In this document: positions 14,743 to 23,679 of the stretch, piece after piece
Position numbering within the stretch: position 1 is the stretch's first letter
Layout of the letters: each line of letters begins with the position of its first letter
NCBI RefSeq assembly: GCF_016595465.1
Contig: NZ_JAENIK010000004.1
Location: 62,001-126,000 of the forward strand
Reading direction: 5' to 3'
Length of the DNA stretch: 64,000 nt
From: Luteolibacter yonseiensis
GTDB lineage: Bacteria > Verrucomicrobiota > Verrucomicrobiia > Verrucomicrobiales > Akkermansiaceae
Translations under genes and position numbers: made by a program
The notes under the pieces: generated by a model
Told to the model about the DNA's origin: nothing
Databases searched by the model: none
Seen by the model: the letters and a program-made list of their open reading frames with translations, nothing else

Positions 14743-15467
14743 CCGATTCTCCCGACACGCCCCGATTGCTGGTTGTGATGCCCGTGTTCAACGAGCAGGC
14801 ATCCGTCGAAGAGGTTGTCCGCTCGTGGATGGCGGTGCTGGATGAGACGGTCGGAGATTTCACCCTTCTGACGATCAATGACGGCTCCACAGATGGCACG
14901 GAAGCCAAGCTTCAGGATCTCGCCGCCCGGTTCGCTCCCCGGATGGAGTTGTTGAGCCGTCCGAACCGCGGGCATGGGCAGACCTGCGTCCAAGGCTATC
15001 TGATCGCCCTTGAACGCAAGATTCCCCATATCCTGCAGATCGACTCGGATGGCCAATCCTCGCCCGACCATTTCGCGGATTTCTGGGTATTGAGAGACCG
15101 GTTCGATGTCATCTATGGCAAGCGTTCGAGACGGGATGGATTCCGCCGGGTTCTGGCGAGCCAGATTCTGAGAACCTCCCTCAAACTCCTCACCCGTGCC
15201 GATTGCGTGGATGCCAACGTTCCCTATCGATTGATGACGGGGAGTTCCTGTGCCTCCGCCATCCGTGCCATCCCGCCGGATTTCGACCTGGCGAACGTCG
15301 CCCTCTCCGTCCTCCTCAGGAAAATGCCGGCAATCCGCCACGGACAGGTGCCCATCGGTTTTCCACCCCGCCTCGGTGGCGAACCGTCGGTCCCGTTCTT
15401 CAAATTTGCCACAAAGGCCCGGGAGCTTTTCCAACAGCTCAGGACATCCGGCATCGCCGCGAAATGA
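14739..15467 (+). CDS. Family 2 glycosyltransferase (polyprenyl-phosphate sugar synthase-like)
   Basis: A 242-aa GT-A enzyme of the DPM1/GT2 type without C-terminal membrane segments. Seen: LLVVMPVFNEQASVEEVV, TINDGSTDGTEAKL, RPNRGHGQTCVQGYLIAL, the metal-binding LQIDSDGQSSPDHF, YGKRSRRDGFRRVLASQILR, and a C-terminal DVNVPYRLM-like DANVPYRLMTG. This type usually loads a sugar onto polyprenyl phosphate. The next gene is a GT-C (ArnT-like) membrane transferase overlapping by ATGA, which would use such a lipid-linked donor. It is the first gene of the 40-kb array, just behind the ops-like leader. Confidence 0.85.
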   Translation: MTDSPDTPRLLVVMPVFNEQASVEEVVRSWMAVLDETVGDFTLLTINDGSTDGTEAKLQDLAARFAPRMELLSRPNRGHGQTCVQGYLIALERKIPHILQIDSDGQSSPDHFADFWVLRDRFDVIYGKRSRRDGFRRVLASQILRTSLKLLTRADCVDANVPYRLMTGSSCASAIRAIPPDFDLANVALSVLLRKMPAIRHGQVPIGFPPRLGGEPSVPFFKFATKARELFQQLRTSGIAAK

Positions 15468-16927
15468 ACATCACCCGACATACTTGGTATCCCATCGTTC
15501 TGGGACTGTTGGCGACACTGGTGGGTCTCTGTGCGATCACGCAGCAGAGTCTTTGGATGGATGAGGGAAGCACCGCGTTCAAGGCGCTCATGCCCACATT
15601 CAAGGATTGGGTCGCAATCACGTACAGGCTCGGTGGATCGGACATCCAGATGCCTCTCTACATGGTCGCCGTCTGGGCATGGGTGAAAATCGGTTTCATC
15701 AGTGAATACGCGCTGCGCTGCATCAATCTGCCCTTCCTGGTGCTCATGGTGCTGGCTCTCAGGCGTGTACGCTTCTGGCCCTTGGTTTGTCTGGCATCCC
15801 CGTTCGTCCTCTATTATGTGGGCGAACTCCGCCCCTACACCCTGCAGATGGCAGCCGGAGCCCTGGTCGCCGCAGGCCTTGCAAGAATCATCGAAAGCCG
15901 CCGGACCTCGACTTTCGACGGCCTTCACACGGTTGCCCTCGGATGCCTGTTGCTGACTTTGAGCAGTCTCACCGCCGCGGTTTGGGCTGCCGGTGCGGTG
16001 CTCGCGGTTGTGATTCTCCGACCGGACTGGCTGAAGACTCCCGGCTTCTGGACGAGGTCCCTGCCTTGGTGTCTGACCGCCTTGATCGTGATCGCCTATT
16101 ACATCCACACGCTTCAACAAGGGTACCGGGCCGCGACATCCGGTGGCGGCGGGTTGCTCAGCATCGGATTTGGGTTTTATGAAATCCTCGGACTGCTCGG
16201 CATCGGTCCGACGAGAAACGAACTCAGGGCCACGCCGTTTTCATTGGTTTCCCATCTCGCATGGTTGATACCCGCTTTTTTCTGCCTGGCGGGCGCTTGG
16301 TCCGCCGGCGTGCGAACCTGGCTCTCCCGGACCGATCGCGGAAGCATCATCGCCGTCACGGCTGCCGTCCTGCTTCCACTTCTCACCCTCGCCCTTGTCG
16401 GACTCACGCAGGATTTCCGGGTTCTGGGAAGGCACCTCAGCCCTGCCATCCCGGCGGTTCTCCTGCCCATCGCCCTTTGCCTTGAATCAGGAACCAGAAA
16501 GGTGGTCCCGAATTTCATCCTGGCGACGTGCGCGCTCATCGTCTTTCTCGTTTCATCGCTATGCCTCCGCCTTCAGGAGAGACATGCGCGCGATGATTAT
16601 CAAGCCGCCACTTCCATCGCGATCGACGCCCTGAAGAAAGGGAAACGCGTCCTCTGGCAGGCGGATATGAACGCCACCCGGTATTACGCTTACCGACAAG
16701 GGGGCATGAGGTACGTCCACGCCTTGCAACAGCTCGAAGCCGACCCTCCCGGACTGATGTTCGCGGATCTGGTCGTCATCAACCGCCCCGACCTGCGGTT
16801 CAAGGGAACCGACTACAAGGAGCAACTCCGCAAAAACGGCTTCAAAATCCAATCGAGCCTGCTGGGCTTCGAGATCTGGAGCAACTTAGGATTGCCTCCC
16901 TCCTCCCAAGACACCCGAATTCAATGA
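15464..16927 (+). CDS. GT-C membrane glycosyltransferase (ArnT/PMT-like, GT39/83 type)
   Basis: A 487-aa polytopic protein. After a first membrane segment comes SLWMDEGSTAFKAL, where the acidic pair in the first outer loop is the hallmark of GT-C enzymes using polyprenyl-P-sugar donors. About ten further hydrophobic segments follow (for example LPFLVLMVLALRRV and WCLTALIVIAYYIHTL), then a C-terminal soluble part of about 120 aa with VLWQADMNATRYYAYRQGG. It would act on the periplasmic side using the product of the preceding GT2, with which it shares an ATGA overlap; its own stop overlaps the MBOAT gene in the same way. The sugar and acceptor are unknown. The start was set to ATG 15464 rather than the long upstream frame. 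Confidence 0.75.
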   Translation: MNITRHTWYPIVLGLLATLVGLCAITQQSLWMDEGSTAFKALMPTFKDWVAITYRLGGSDIQMPLYMVAVWAWVKIGFISEYALRCINLPFLVLMVLALRRVRFWPLVCLASPFVLYYVGELRPYTLQMAAGALVAAGLARIIESRRTSTFDGLHTVALGCLLLTLSSLTAAVWAAGAVLAVVILRPDWLKTPGFWTRSLPWCLTALIVIAYYIHTLQQGYRAATSGGGGLLSIGFGFYEILGLLGIGPTRNELRATPFSLVSHLAWLIPAFFCLAGAWSAGVRTWLSRTDRGSIIAVTAAVLLPLLTLALVGLTQDFRVLGRHLSPAIPAVLLPIALCLESGTRKVVPNFILATCALIVFLVSSLCLRLQERHARDDYQAATSIAIDALKKGKRVLWQADMNATRYYAYRQGGMRYVHALQQLEADPPGLMFADLVVINRPDLRFKGTDYKEQLRKNGFKIQSSLLGFEIWSNLGLPPSSQDTRIQ

Positions 16928-18342
16928 ACTTCGCTTCATACGATTTTTGGAAACTCGTCTTCCTCTGCTTCATCGCCTCCCGATTGTTGATAGGCTTGGC
17001 GAGACTCGTCCGCCCGGATCGCGAAATCCTGGTGGCCAAACTATCCCTGGCCTTTACCGGACTGATTTTGCTGGGAGAGGAAAGCGCCCTGACCTTGATC
17101 GTTTTCCTATGGGTTGTCGGCCTGAGTTGGATCGGCGTGCTGCTCGCCTCACGGCGCGGTTTTTCACCTGATGGCTGGTTTTCGAAACTGACATTTGTGA
17201 TCTTGCTGTTGGGACAACTCGCCCCGCTCTTTTATTATAAATATTGGGATTTCGTGATGAACGAATGGCTCGGGCTCAACCTGAAACAGCCTTCGGTTCT
17301 CATCCCGATGGGACTTTCTTTCTATACCTTCCAGAAAATCGGGTTCTGGATCGACACCATCCGGAATCCGGGATCCAGGCCCAAATTCCTGGATTATCTC
17401 AATTTCTGTTCGTTTTTCCCCCAGATTGTCGCCGGGCCGATCGAGAAGCGCGGATCCTTGCTTCCACAGCTTGAAAACACCCGGTTCCGAATCCACCGGG
17501 AAAATCTGGATACGGCACTTCAATGGATCGTTCTCGGCCTGGCATACAAACTCATCGTCGCGGACAACATCGGAAGTCTTGCGAGACACTTCATCCTGGA
17601 TCCTGCGAACGCATGGCACGTCTGGTTCGAATCCCTCGCCTTCGGCATACGGATCTATTTCGATTTCGCAGGCTACAGCTTCATTGCCCTGGGCCTAGGT
17701 CTTCTTTTCGGTGTCCGGCTCACCCTGAATTTCAGATGCCCGTATTGGTCCACGGATCTCCGCGAGTTCTGGCGGAATTGGCACATCACACTGGGGACGT
17801 GGCTGCGGGACTATGTTTACCTTCCTCTGGGGGGACGGAGATCCCGTTACTGGATAGCCAACATCCTGATCGTGTTTCTCATATCCGGGATCTGGCATGG
17901 CGCCGGCTGGGGATTCATCATATGGGGGCTTCTTCATGGAATCGGCGTTGCCTTTTGCGGCCTGGGCAAACCATTGACCATCTGGGCTCCCCTGCGGTGG
18001 GCGGTCACGTTCGGGTATACGACCATTGCCTGGCTGTTTTTCTTGGAACGCGACCCGCACGTGCTTCTTGACAAGGCCCAGGCGGTCCTCAGCCCCGCCT
18101 CATATTCTCTGGCAAATTTCAAAAATGTCGCCAGTGTCTTCGCCGGACCTTCTGACATCGCCACAACCGCTTTGATCTTTTTGTTCGCCTCGCTGTTCCT
18201 GGGCCTTGAGCTGTTGGGCGTCCGTCAGGAAACAGCCGCATATCATCACGCCCGCCGTCCTGTTGCTTGCATGATCCTGGTCTTCCTGACAATCCTGCTG
18301 GCCCCCATGGAAGAATCATCCTTCATCTATTTCAATTTCTAG
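16924..18342 (+). CDS. MBOAT family O-acyltransferase (AlgI-like), first copy
   Basis: A 472-aa membrane-bound O-acyltransferase, like AlgI/DltB, that moves acyl (often acetyl) groups across the membrane for polymer modification. Signatures: FCSFFPQIVAGPIEKRGSLLPQL, FDFAGYSFIALGLGLLFGV, FWRNWHITLGTWLRDYVYLPLGG, and GIWHGAGWGFIIWGLLHG with the catalytic histidine near residue 325; the end FIYFNF is AlgI-like. Around a dozen hydrophobic segments. The next gene (18346) encodes the SGNH-type periplasmic partner, a common pair. Base composition looks somewhat more AT-rich than the 5-10 kb region (by eye). Confidence 0.93.
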   Translation: MNFASYDFWKLVFLCFIASRLLIGLARLVRPDREILVAKLSLAFTGLILLGEESALTLIVFLWVVGLSWIGVLLASRRGFSPDGWFSKLTFVILLLGQLAPLFYYKYWDFVMNEWLGLNLKQPSVLIPMGLSFYTFQKIGFWIDTIRNPGSRPKFLDYLNFCSFFPQIVAGPIEKRGSLLPQLENTRFRIHRENLDTALQWIVLGLAYKLIVADNIGSLARHFILDPANAWHVWFESLAFGIRIYFDFAGYSFIALGLGLLFGVRLTLNFRCPYWSTDLREFWRNWHITLGTWLRDYVYLPLGGRRSRYWIANILIVFLISGIWHGAGWGFIIWGLLHGIGVAFCGLGKPLTIWAPLRWAVTFGYTTIAWLFFLERDPHVLLDKAQAVLSPASYSLANFKNVASVFAGPSDIATTALIFLFASLFLGLELLGVRQETAAYHHARRPVACMILVFLTILLAPMEESSFIYFNF

Positions 18343-18345
18343 AAG

Positions 18346-19305
18346 ATGCGATTCGTCACCGCCCTGCTCGCCTGCGCCGTTGCGGCATATGGAACCGGAT
18401 TTTATCTGGCCATTCCCAAGAATCCTGAAGTCAGGTTCTGGAAAAACGTCGTGGATCGCAGGGAGGCGGAGATCGCAACAGTCAGGAAGGAACAGCCGTC
18501 CACTCCCATCATCTTCTTCACGGGGGGCTCCAGCACCGCCTTTTCCATCGACCCCCGCATCATCGAGACAACCTGCGGCCTGCCATCATTCAATCTAGGC
18601 CTGCCTGTCGCGGCGGGCGCTAAATACCTATTGCACCAGGCATTGGCCAACTGCGCCGCCGGGGATACCCTGGTGATATGCTTGGAACCGGACCTTCTCA
18701 CTTACTCAACCACCGAACGAAGTCCTTCCGCTTTCAGCTTCGCGATGGCGACCTCGGCCGGCGACCCCGGGCTGGCCGGAGGCGGAGATTCATTCGGCCA
18801 TACCACGACGTTTCGGGAGTACCTCAACCTGTCCCGACCAGGTCCCCGTTATCTGGCAACCCTTGGCTTGAAAATGTTGTCAGGGAAAGAATATCGCTAC
18901 GGCCCCGAAGATATCAAATACCATGGCAGGATTGAAACCCCAATCCACAATCCCGACCTCACGGCCTCGGGTATCGCACGTGCCACCCGCCTGAGCAGTG
19001 AGGGAGAATCCATCCTACGTGCGTTCCGCGAGGCGGCGGATCGCAAAGGCGTGCGCCTTTTCTACTCGATGCCGTGGCTACTGACGAAGAGAGAAGCGCT
19101 GATGGAAAGCAGGAGCAACAAACGCAGCTTGTTGGAAAATATCGATACTATCATCCCCGTCCTTCGCGACGACTTTTCGGGTTGTGAGGATGACGTCAGC
19201 AATTTCTCAGACACTGGCATGCATTTGTCTGGCAAGGGATCGGGAATGAGGAGTTTGTCGGTTGCCGAGTCCTTGCGAATCGTGATCGCCGGAAGCTCTC
19301 CATGA
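18346..19305 (+). CDS. SGNH-hydrolase-like partner of MBOAT, first copy
   Basis: A 319-aa protein with one N-terminal membrane anchor or signal (VTALLACAVAAYGTGFYLAIP) and an exported domain. SGNH features: FFTGGSSTAFSIDP (Gly-Ser-Ser, residues 60-63, block I), NLGLPVAAGAKYLL (block II-like Gly/Asn region), and SDTGMHLSGKG near the C-terminus with D289 and H293 (block V). Such proteins (AlgX/AlgJ/DHHW-like) complete acetyl transfer in the periplasm. It starts 3 bp after the MBOAT stop, which supports a pair. It could also be an esterase. Confidence 0.7.
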   Translation: MRFVTALLACAVAAYGTGFYLAIPKNPEVRFWKNVVDRREAEIATVRKEQPSTPIIFFTGGSSTAFSIDPRIIETTCGLPSFNLGLPVAAGAKYLLHQALANCAAGDTLVICLEPDLLTYSTTERSPSAFSFAMATSAGDPGLAGGGDSFGHTTTFREYLNLSRPGPRYLATLGLKMLSGKEYRYGPEDIKYHGRIETPIHNPDLTASGIARATRLSSEGESILRAFREAADRKGVRLFYSMPWLLTKREALMESRSNKRSLLENIDTIIPVLRDDFSGCEDDVSNFSDTGMHLSGKGSGMRSLSVAESLRIVIAGSSP

Positions 19306-19453
19306 CGCCGCCAGACAGTAAAAATGGATGCGATTTGACCCGATCTCGATCCAACCACCGCTCTTCCAATCCGGATTTCACGCCCGGCACTCGTCCCGTT
19401 GACCGGTCGACGATCAATTCCACTTACAAGAACCGCCTACGGTAGCCACTGCC

Positions 19454-21001
19454 ATGGATTCCCAAAAAATCAAAACCATCCTCTTGCTCACGATCGCCGC
19501 GATCGGGGCTCTTTACCTCGGCATCGCCGCGGCAACCGCACAGTTCGAAACGGTTCTGTGGATTGTCGGGGTGATCGGGCTGTCTGTCTGTGTCGCACTG
19601 GGCCGCCGCATATGGCTCATCATTCCGTTTGCTTCATCCCTCGGCCTCGTCGTTCCCCTGCCTGGCAACTTCACCACCGAAATGATGGCCCAGATTGTCA
19701 CTCTGGGCTTTTGTTCGCTGTTGTTCCTCATGCGCAAGCTGCCCATGCGGCCTCGCATCACGATTTTGGAAGTCTGGTGTGCCGCCTTCACCTTGTGTGT
19801 GGTGCAGACCTACATGAGAAACCCGGTGGGCCTGAACCTGCTTGGTGGCGACTCTGTGGGAGGAAAACCATATGTCTTTTTCGCAATCACCGCCGCAGCC
19901 GCGTATCTTCTGTCTGTCATTTTGGTCGCACCAAACGATCTGCGATGGTGTGTGAGACTTTCAGTGATCAGCGGAGTCATGAATTTCGGATTGGGTCTCA
20001 TCTCGAAGCTAGTCCCCGCCATCGGCTATTATTTCGGAGCCACCTTCTCAAGCGACGTCGAAAATGGAGAAAGTGTCGCACCAGGAGAAGCGACCCGTGT
20101 CAGCTTTGTCCGTCAGATCTCATTGACCCTCGCCAACTGGATATCAAGCCGGATCTCCCCGCTCAAGGCCTCCTTCCATCCGTTATGGATGCCATTGGTT
20201 CTCGCGTCCCTGGCAGCCGCCGCCTTCAGCGGATACCGGTCCCAATTGATCCACGCCTGCCTTTATTTCCTGGTGGGAATCTTCTACCGCGGAGGGATGA
20301 GGGCGATTTTCGCTTCCTTCTTCTTGGGAGCGGCGGGCTTGTTCATGCTGGCTCTTGTCAATTCCATCGCCCCTCTGCCCGCCAACGTCCAACGCGCCCT
20401 GACCTTCCTTCCCGGGACTTGGGACCAGCGCTTCCAACGTGATGCGGAAGGCTCGACCGACTGGCGGGTCGAGATGTGGAAAGAAGCTCTTTTCACCGAA
20501 AAATGGATCAAGAACAAGTGGCTGGGCGATGGACTCGGCTTTACGAAAAAGGAGTTCGAAGCCATGAAAAAGTTCGAGGATGACCGCGGTGGCGTTGCCA
20601 TCAGCGGACTTTCCAACGTTCAGGAATCCATGATGATCAACGGAGGATACCATAGCGGCCCCGTCCAGACCATCCGCACCGTGGGCTACGTGGGCTTGGC
20701 TGTGCTTGTTTCCGGTTTCATCCTCGTGGCGGTTCACGCGCACCGCCAGATCCAACGCACCCGCGGCACGGAATGGTTCCCTGTCGCCTTGTTCATCTGC
20801 TCGCCCTTCATTGTCAGCCCCATCTTTTGGCTGGCCATTATCGGAACCTTTGAAGGAGGCGCAAGGGTGCTGCTGATGGGAACCGCCATGGTCGGGATGC
20901 TGCACAAAAACCTTCCCTTGCCCGCATACAAGCCGGCCCGGAGTTACTCCCCGCTTCCCAGGCCACATCCGCATGCCGGATCCCCCAGCGTTCCATCATG
21001 A
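19454..21001 (+). CDS. O-antigen polymerase/ligase-like membrane protein (Wzy/WaaL family)
   Basis: A 515-aa polytopic protein with about eleven hydrophobic segments and a large outer loop (residues about 310-390) containing RFQRDAEGSTDWRVEMWKEAL and WLGDGLGF, the Wzy_C-type pattern (RxxMWxxA and GxG). Likely polymerises repeat units or ligates glycans in the periplasm. A 148-bp gap precedes it. Its C-terminal 35 residues are Pro/Ser-rich, and its stop overlaps a small ORF that looks like the tail of an acyltransferase, so the gene end may have been altered by recombination. The partner flippase is at 21413. Confidence 0.8.
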   Translation: MDSQKIKTILLLTIAAIGALYLGIAAATAQFETVLWIVGVIGLSVCVALGRRIWLIIPFASSLGLVVPLPGNFTTEMMAQIVTLGFCSLLFLMRKLPMRPRITILEVWCAAFTLCVVQTYMRNPVGLNLLGGDSVGGKPYVFFAITAAAAYLLSVILVAPNDLRWCVRLSVISGVMNFGLGLISKLVPAIGYYFGATFSSDVENGESVAPGEATRVSFVRQISLTLANWISSRISPLKASFHPLWMPLVLASLAAAAFSGYRSQLIHACLYFLVGIFYRGGMRAIFASFFLGAAGLFMLALVNSIAPLPANVQRALTFLPGTWDQRFQRDAEGSTDWRVEMWKEALFTEKWIKNKWLGDGLGFTKKEFEAMKKFEDDRGGVAISGLSNVQESMMINGGYHSGPVQTIRTVGYVGLAVLVSGFILVAVHAHRQIQRTRGTEWFPVALFICSPFIVSPIFWLAIIGTFEGGARVLLMGTAMVGMLHKNLPLPAYKPARSYSPLPRPHPHAGSPSVPS

Positions 21002-21243
21002 CGCACGATGATAACTCCGTTCCTCTCGACCTTTATGTGATCCACATGCCCGTTGCCTGCTTCATCTGTGCATGGCTTGCTCCAGCCAAACTTCCCTTCA
21101 ATTTCCAAAACCTGATTCTTTTCGCCGCTGTGGCGGGTTTTATTTTCGCTGTTGCGGTCATATTCTGGTTCTTCACCGAACGGCACACGGCCAAAGTGAA
21201 ATGCCTTGCCGAAAATCTCATTTTCCGAAACGTCCCGCGCTGA
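20998..21243 (+). pseudogene. Probable C-terminal remnant of an acyltransferase 3 (OafA-like) gene
   Basis: An 81-aa frame beginning in an ATGA overlap with the Wzy-like gene. It contains DLYVIHMPVACFICAWL and, after a membrane segment, AVIFWFFTERHTAKVK. This is the usual end of acyltransferase family 3 proteins (YxxHxP followed by a last helix and FxxFERxT). A full member has about 350-400 aa and ten helices, so the first 80% is missing. It may still be translated as a small two-helix protein. The family assignment is by eye. Confidence 0.5.
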
Positions 21244-21412
21244 TCCCCCTTCGATGGACCGGCATCGTTCCATTCAGGCGGGGGAGGGTATCCTCATCCA
21301 GGTCGGCTGATCGCGGAAACCTCATGAATCCCATCCCACCGCCCCCCTTGGGACTCGTTCCGTTTCCCGCGACATTCGGGAAACCTTCTTGTTGATCCCC
21401 TCCGCCAATCTG

Positions 21413-22789
21413 ATGCCACCCGCCAATTTCAACTATAAATCCGCATATGCCAGATTGATGGCGCTGTTGGGAATGGACAGGGCCATCGCCGCATCCACCG
21501 CGACCCAGTTGGTCCGTTTCGTGACGGGCCCGATCACCATGATGCTCATGATCAAACACCTCCGGCCGGTGGAACAGGGATATTTCTACAGCTTCGCCGG
21601 GGTGATCGGCATCCAGGTCTTTCTCGAAGCCGGATTCGCGCAGAGCATCACCCAGTTTTCCAGCAAGGAGTTCGCCTGGTTGAGATTCAACGGGAACGGC
21701 GTGCTGGTGGGCAAAAGGGATTCGCTCTCCCGTCTCCGGTCCCTGTTCCAGAAAGCGAATCTGTACTATTCCATCATGGGCGGCGCGCTGATGCTGACGC
21801 TGATGGGGGGCGGATATCTTTTCTTTTCCTCCAAGCCGGACCATGGAGTGGCCTGGCTCACCCCCTGGCTTGTGGGCTCCGCCTGCGCGGCGATCGGCTT
21901 CACGCTCACACCGTTCTGGGCGCTTCTGGAAGGCTGCAACCGGATCACGGAGGTGGCGAGCTATAGGTTCTGGGCATCAATCGTCGGGTTTGCCACCACT
22001 TCGATCTGCCTTCTGCTGGGACTCGGGATCGATGTGGTGATCTGGTCGTCGGTTGTTTCCGTGGCTTTTCCTGTGGCTTACCTGGCGTTGAAATGGCGTA
22101 AACTCGCGATCCAGATCCTGCGGCCCCCGGGGAAATCGCAGGTTTCCTGGAGGAGGGAAATATGGGGTTTCCAATGGCGGATCGCAGGCACATGGATGAG
22201 CCGCTACTTCCTTGAATCCGGTCTGGCGCCGTTGGCGATGCAACTTCACGGCCCGGTGGTCTCCGGTCAGATCGGGATGACCTTCCAGATGATCCGGATG
22301 ATCGGTGGAATCGCCAACACCTGGACCGCCGTCCGCATACCTTCCTGGGGAGCGCTCGCCGCCAAGGGCATGTGGACGGAAGTGAATGCCGCGTGGAGTC
22401 TGGCCGCCCGCAGAAGCGTGGGGTTCTGCGTTCTGGGAATGTCGGCATTCGTCATCGCGCTGCTGGTTTTCCAATGGCTGCTTCCAGGACCCGCGGCACG
22501 CTTTCTTCCCGCGTCATCTGCCGCCGGTTTCGCCATCGGTTGGGTGCTTTACTCCATCTGGCTCGTATCCATGCACTATACCCGGGCGCTGCGTAGGGAA
22601 CCCTACACCTTCCTCCACTTGGGCGTGGGCATATCTTTCCTTGCAGCCAGCGTCCTTCTCTCCAGCAAAATGGGCGATGCCACCATCCCCTGGATTTTCG
22701 CGGCCGTCCACATCCCGGCCGCGGCCATCGCCTGGCGTATTCTTCATCACATCCGGACGACCACACCGCAACAAAGCTTGAATTCATGA
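21413..22789 (+). CDS. Polysaccharide flippase-like protein (Wzx/MATE superfamily)
   Basis: A 458-aa protein with about twelve hydrophobic segments arranged as in lipopolysaccharide/O-unit flippases. Seen: STATQLVRFVTGPITMMLMIKHLRPVEQGYFYSF (N-terminal pair of helices with the conserved polar residues), WALLEGCNRITEVASYRF, and WGFQWRIAGTWMSRYFLESGLAPLAM. Predicted to flip undecaprenyl-PP-linked oligosaccharides to the periplasm for the Wzy-like polymerase 400 bp upstream. I chose ATG 21413; a TTG eight codons upstream is possible. It overlaps the next methyltransferase gene by ATGA. Confidence 0.82.
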   Translation: MPPANFNYKSAYARLMALLGMDRAIAASTATQLVRFVTGPITMMLMIKHLRPVEQGYFYSFAGVIGIQVFLEAGFAQSITQFSSKEFAWLRFNGNGVLVGKRDSLSRLRSLFQKANLYYSIMGGALMLTLMGGGYLFFSSKPDHGVAWLTPWLVGSACAAIGFTLTPFWALLEGCNRITEVASYRFWASIVGFATTSICLLLGLGIDVVIWSSVVSVAFPVAYLALKWRKLAIQILRPPGKSQVSWRREIWGFQWRIAGTWMSRYFLESGLAPLAMQLHGPVVSGQIGMTFQMIRMIGGIANTWTAVRIPSWGALAAKGMWTEVNAAWSLAARRSVGFCVLGMSAFVIALLVFQWLLPGPAARFLPASSAAGFAIGWVLYSIWLVSMHYTRALRREPYTFLHLGVGISFLAASVLLSSKMGDATIPWIFAAVHIPAAAIAWRILHHIRTTTPQQSLNS

Positions 22790-23643
22790 GTTCCGCAATC
22801 AAACCCCTCGGCCGTCATCCGGATTTTCCCGAGTGTATGGTGGTCAGCCACGGATCTGAAGGATTCTGCCAGACATCCCCCTATCCGACGGAGGAGCAGC
22901 TCGCAGCCTACTACGAAAGCGAATACCGCGAGGTCCGTAACGAAGTGCCGGATCAGGAATACATCCGCTTCATGGATCACCGGGCGGAAATACAGATGGG
23001 CTACATCCTTGAGACTTCGGGCAGATCCGGTTTTGAGAGCGCGCTTGACATAGGCTGCGGCGCCGGACGCCTGCTCAACAAGCTGGGAACCAGATGCGGA
23101 CGGGTCCAAGGTTACGAAGCCGACAAGGCGATGGCGGGTTTCGCCCTGGCCAATCGGACGGGTCCCCATATTGATGTGATCAATGAACTCTTCCAGCCGG
23201 AAAACTCCGGCATCCGCACCCAACTGATCACCATGAGCCACGTTTTGGAACATGTTCCGGAGCCCGGCACCTTCCTGCGGCGGCTGCACACCCATGTCCT
23301 CGGTTCCGGAGGCCATCTCTTCGTCGAAGTTCCCAACGACCCGGATCATTGGGTGGAAAAACAGATCAAATGGGGGATCCGCGGGCTCGCACATATCAAC
23401 TACTTCACGGAAACATCGCTTGAACGCTGCCTCACCAACAGCGGATACGAAATAGTCTCCCTGCGCACATGCGGCCTGCCTCTGGACCGCTTCATCCGCC
23501 AGCGCAAACCCAAGTCCCTGGTGGCCCGGCAGCTTCGGAAACTTTCCGCACTGCTGCCCGCCCGCCCGCAGGCGGACGCCTACCGGACATCCTTGTCTTC
23601 CCGAGAGAACATCTACCTTCAGGCGGTCGCAGTCGCCCGCTGA
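22786..23643 (+). CDS. Class I SAM-dependent methyltransferase (Methyltransf_23 type)
   Basis: A 285-aa methyltransferase. Seen: ALDIGCGAGRLLNKLG (motif I), VQGYEADKAMAGFA (motif II acidic residue), LITMSHVLEHVPEPGTFLRRLH (motif IV/V typical of the type-23 family) and HLFVEVPNDP. The N-terminus (CMVVSHGSEGFCQTSPYPTEEQLAAYYESEYRE) resembles the head of sugar C/O-methyltransferases that act on nucleotide sugars or glycans, but without the zinc cysteines of TylF/NovU-type enzymes. The substrate is presumably a sugar of this polymer. ATGA overlap with the flippase gene. Confidence 0.82.
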   Translation: MSSAIKPLGRHPDFPECMVVSHGSEGFCQTSPYPTEEQLAAYYESEYREVRNEVPDQEYIRFMDHRAEIQMGYILETSGRSGFESALDIGCGAGRLLNKLGTRCGRVQGYEADKAMAGFALANRTGPHIDVINELFQPENSGIRTQLITMSHVLEHVPEPGTFLRRLHTHVLGSGGHLFVEVPNDPDHWVEKQIKWGIRGLAHINYFTETSLERCLTNSGYEIVSLRTCGLPLDRFIRQRKPKSLVARQLRKLSALLPARPQADAYRTSLSSRENIYLQAVAVAR

Positions 23644-23679
23644 AAACAACGACAAAAGCACCTCCATTTCAACCGTATC

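Noticed and set aside
19399..20442. Plus-strand 347-codon frame overlapping the Wzy-like gene
   Set aside because: It is rich in Arg, Pro and His, as expected from an out-of-frame reading of a GC-rich gene; the alternative frame gives a clear polytopic membrane protein.
20998..21243. Calling this ORF an ordinary hypothetical membrane protein
   Set aside because: Its two halves match the last helices of acyltransferase 3 proteins by eye, so a remnant is the better description, with moderate confidence.
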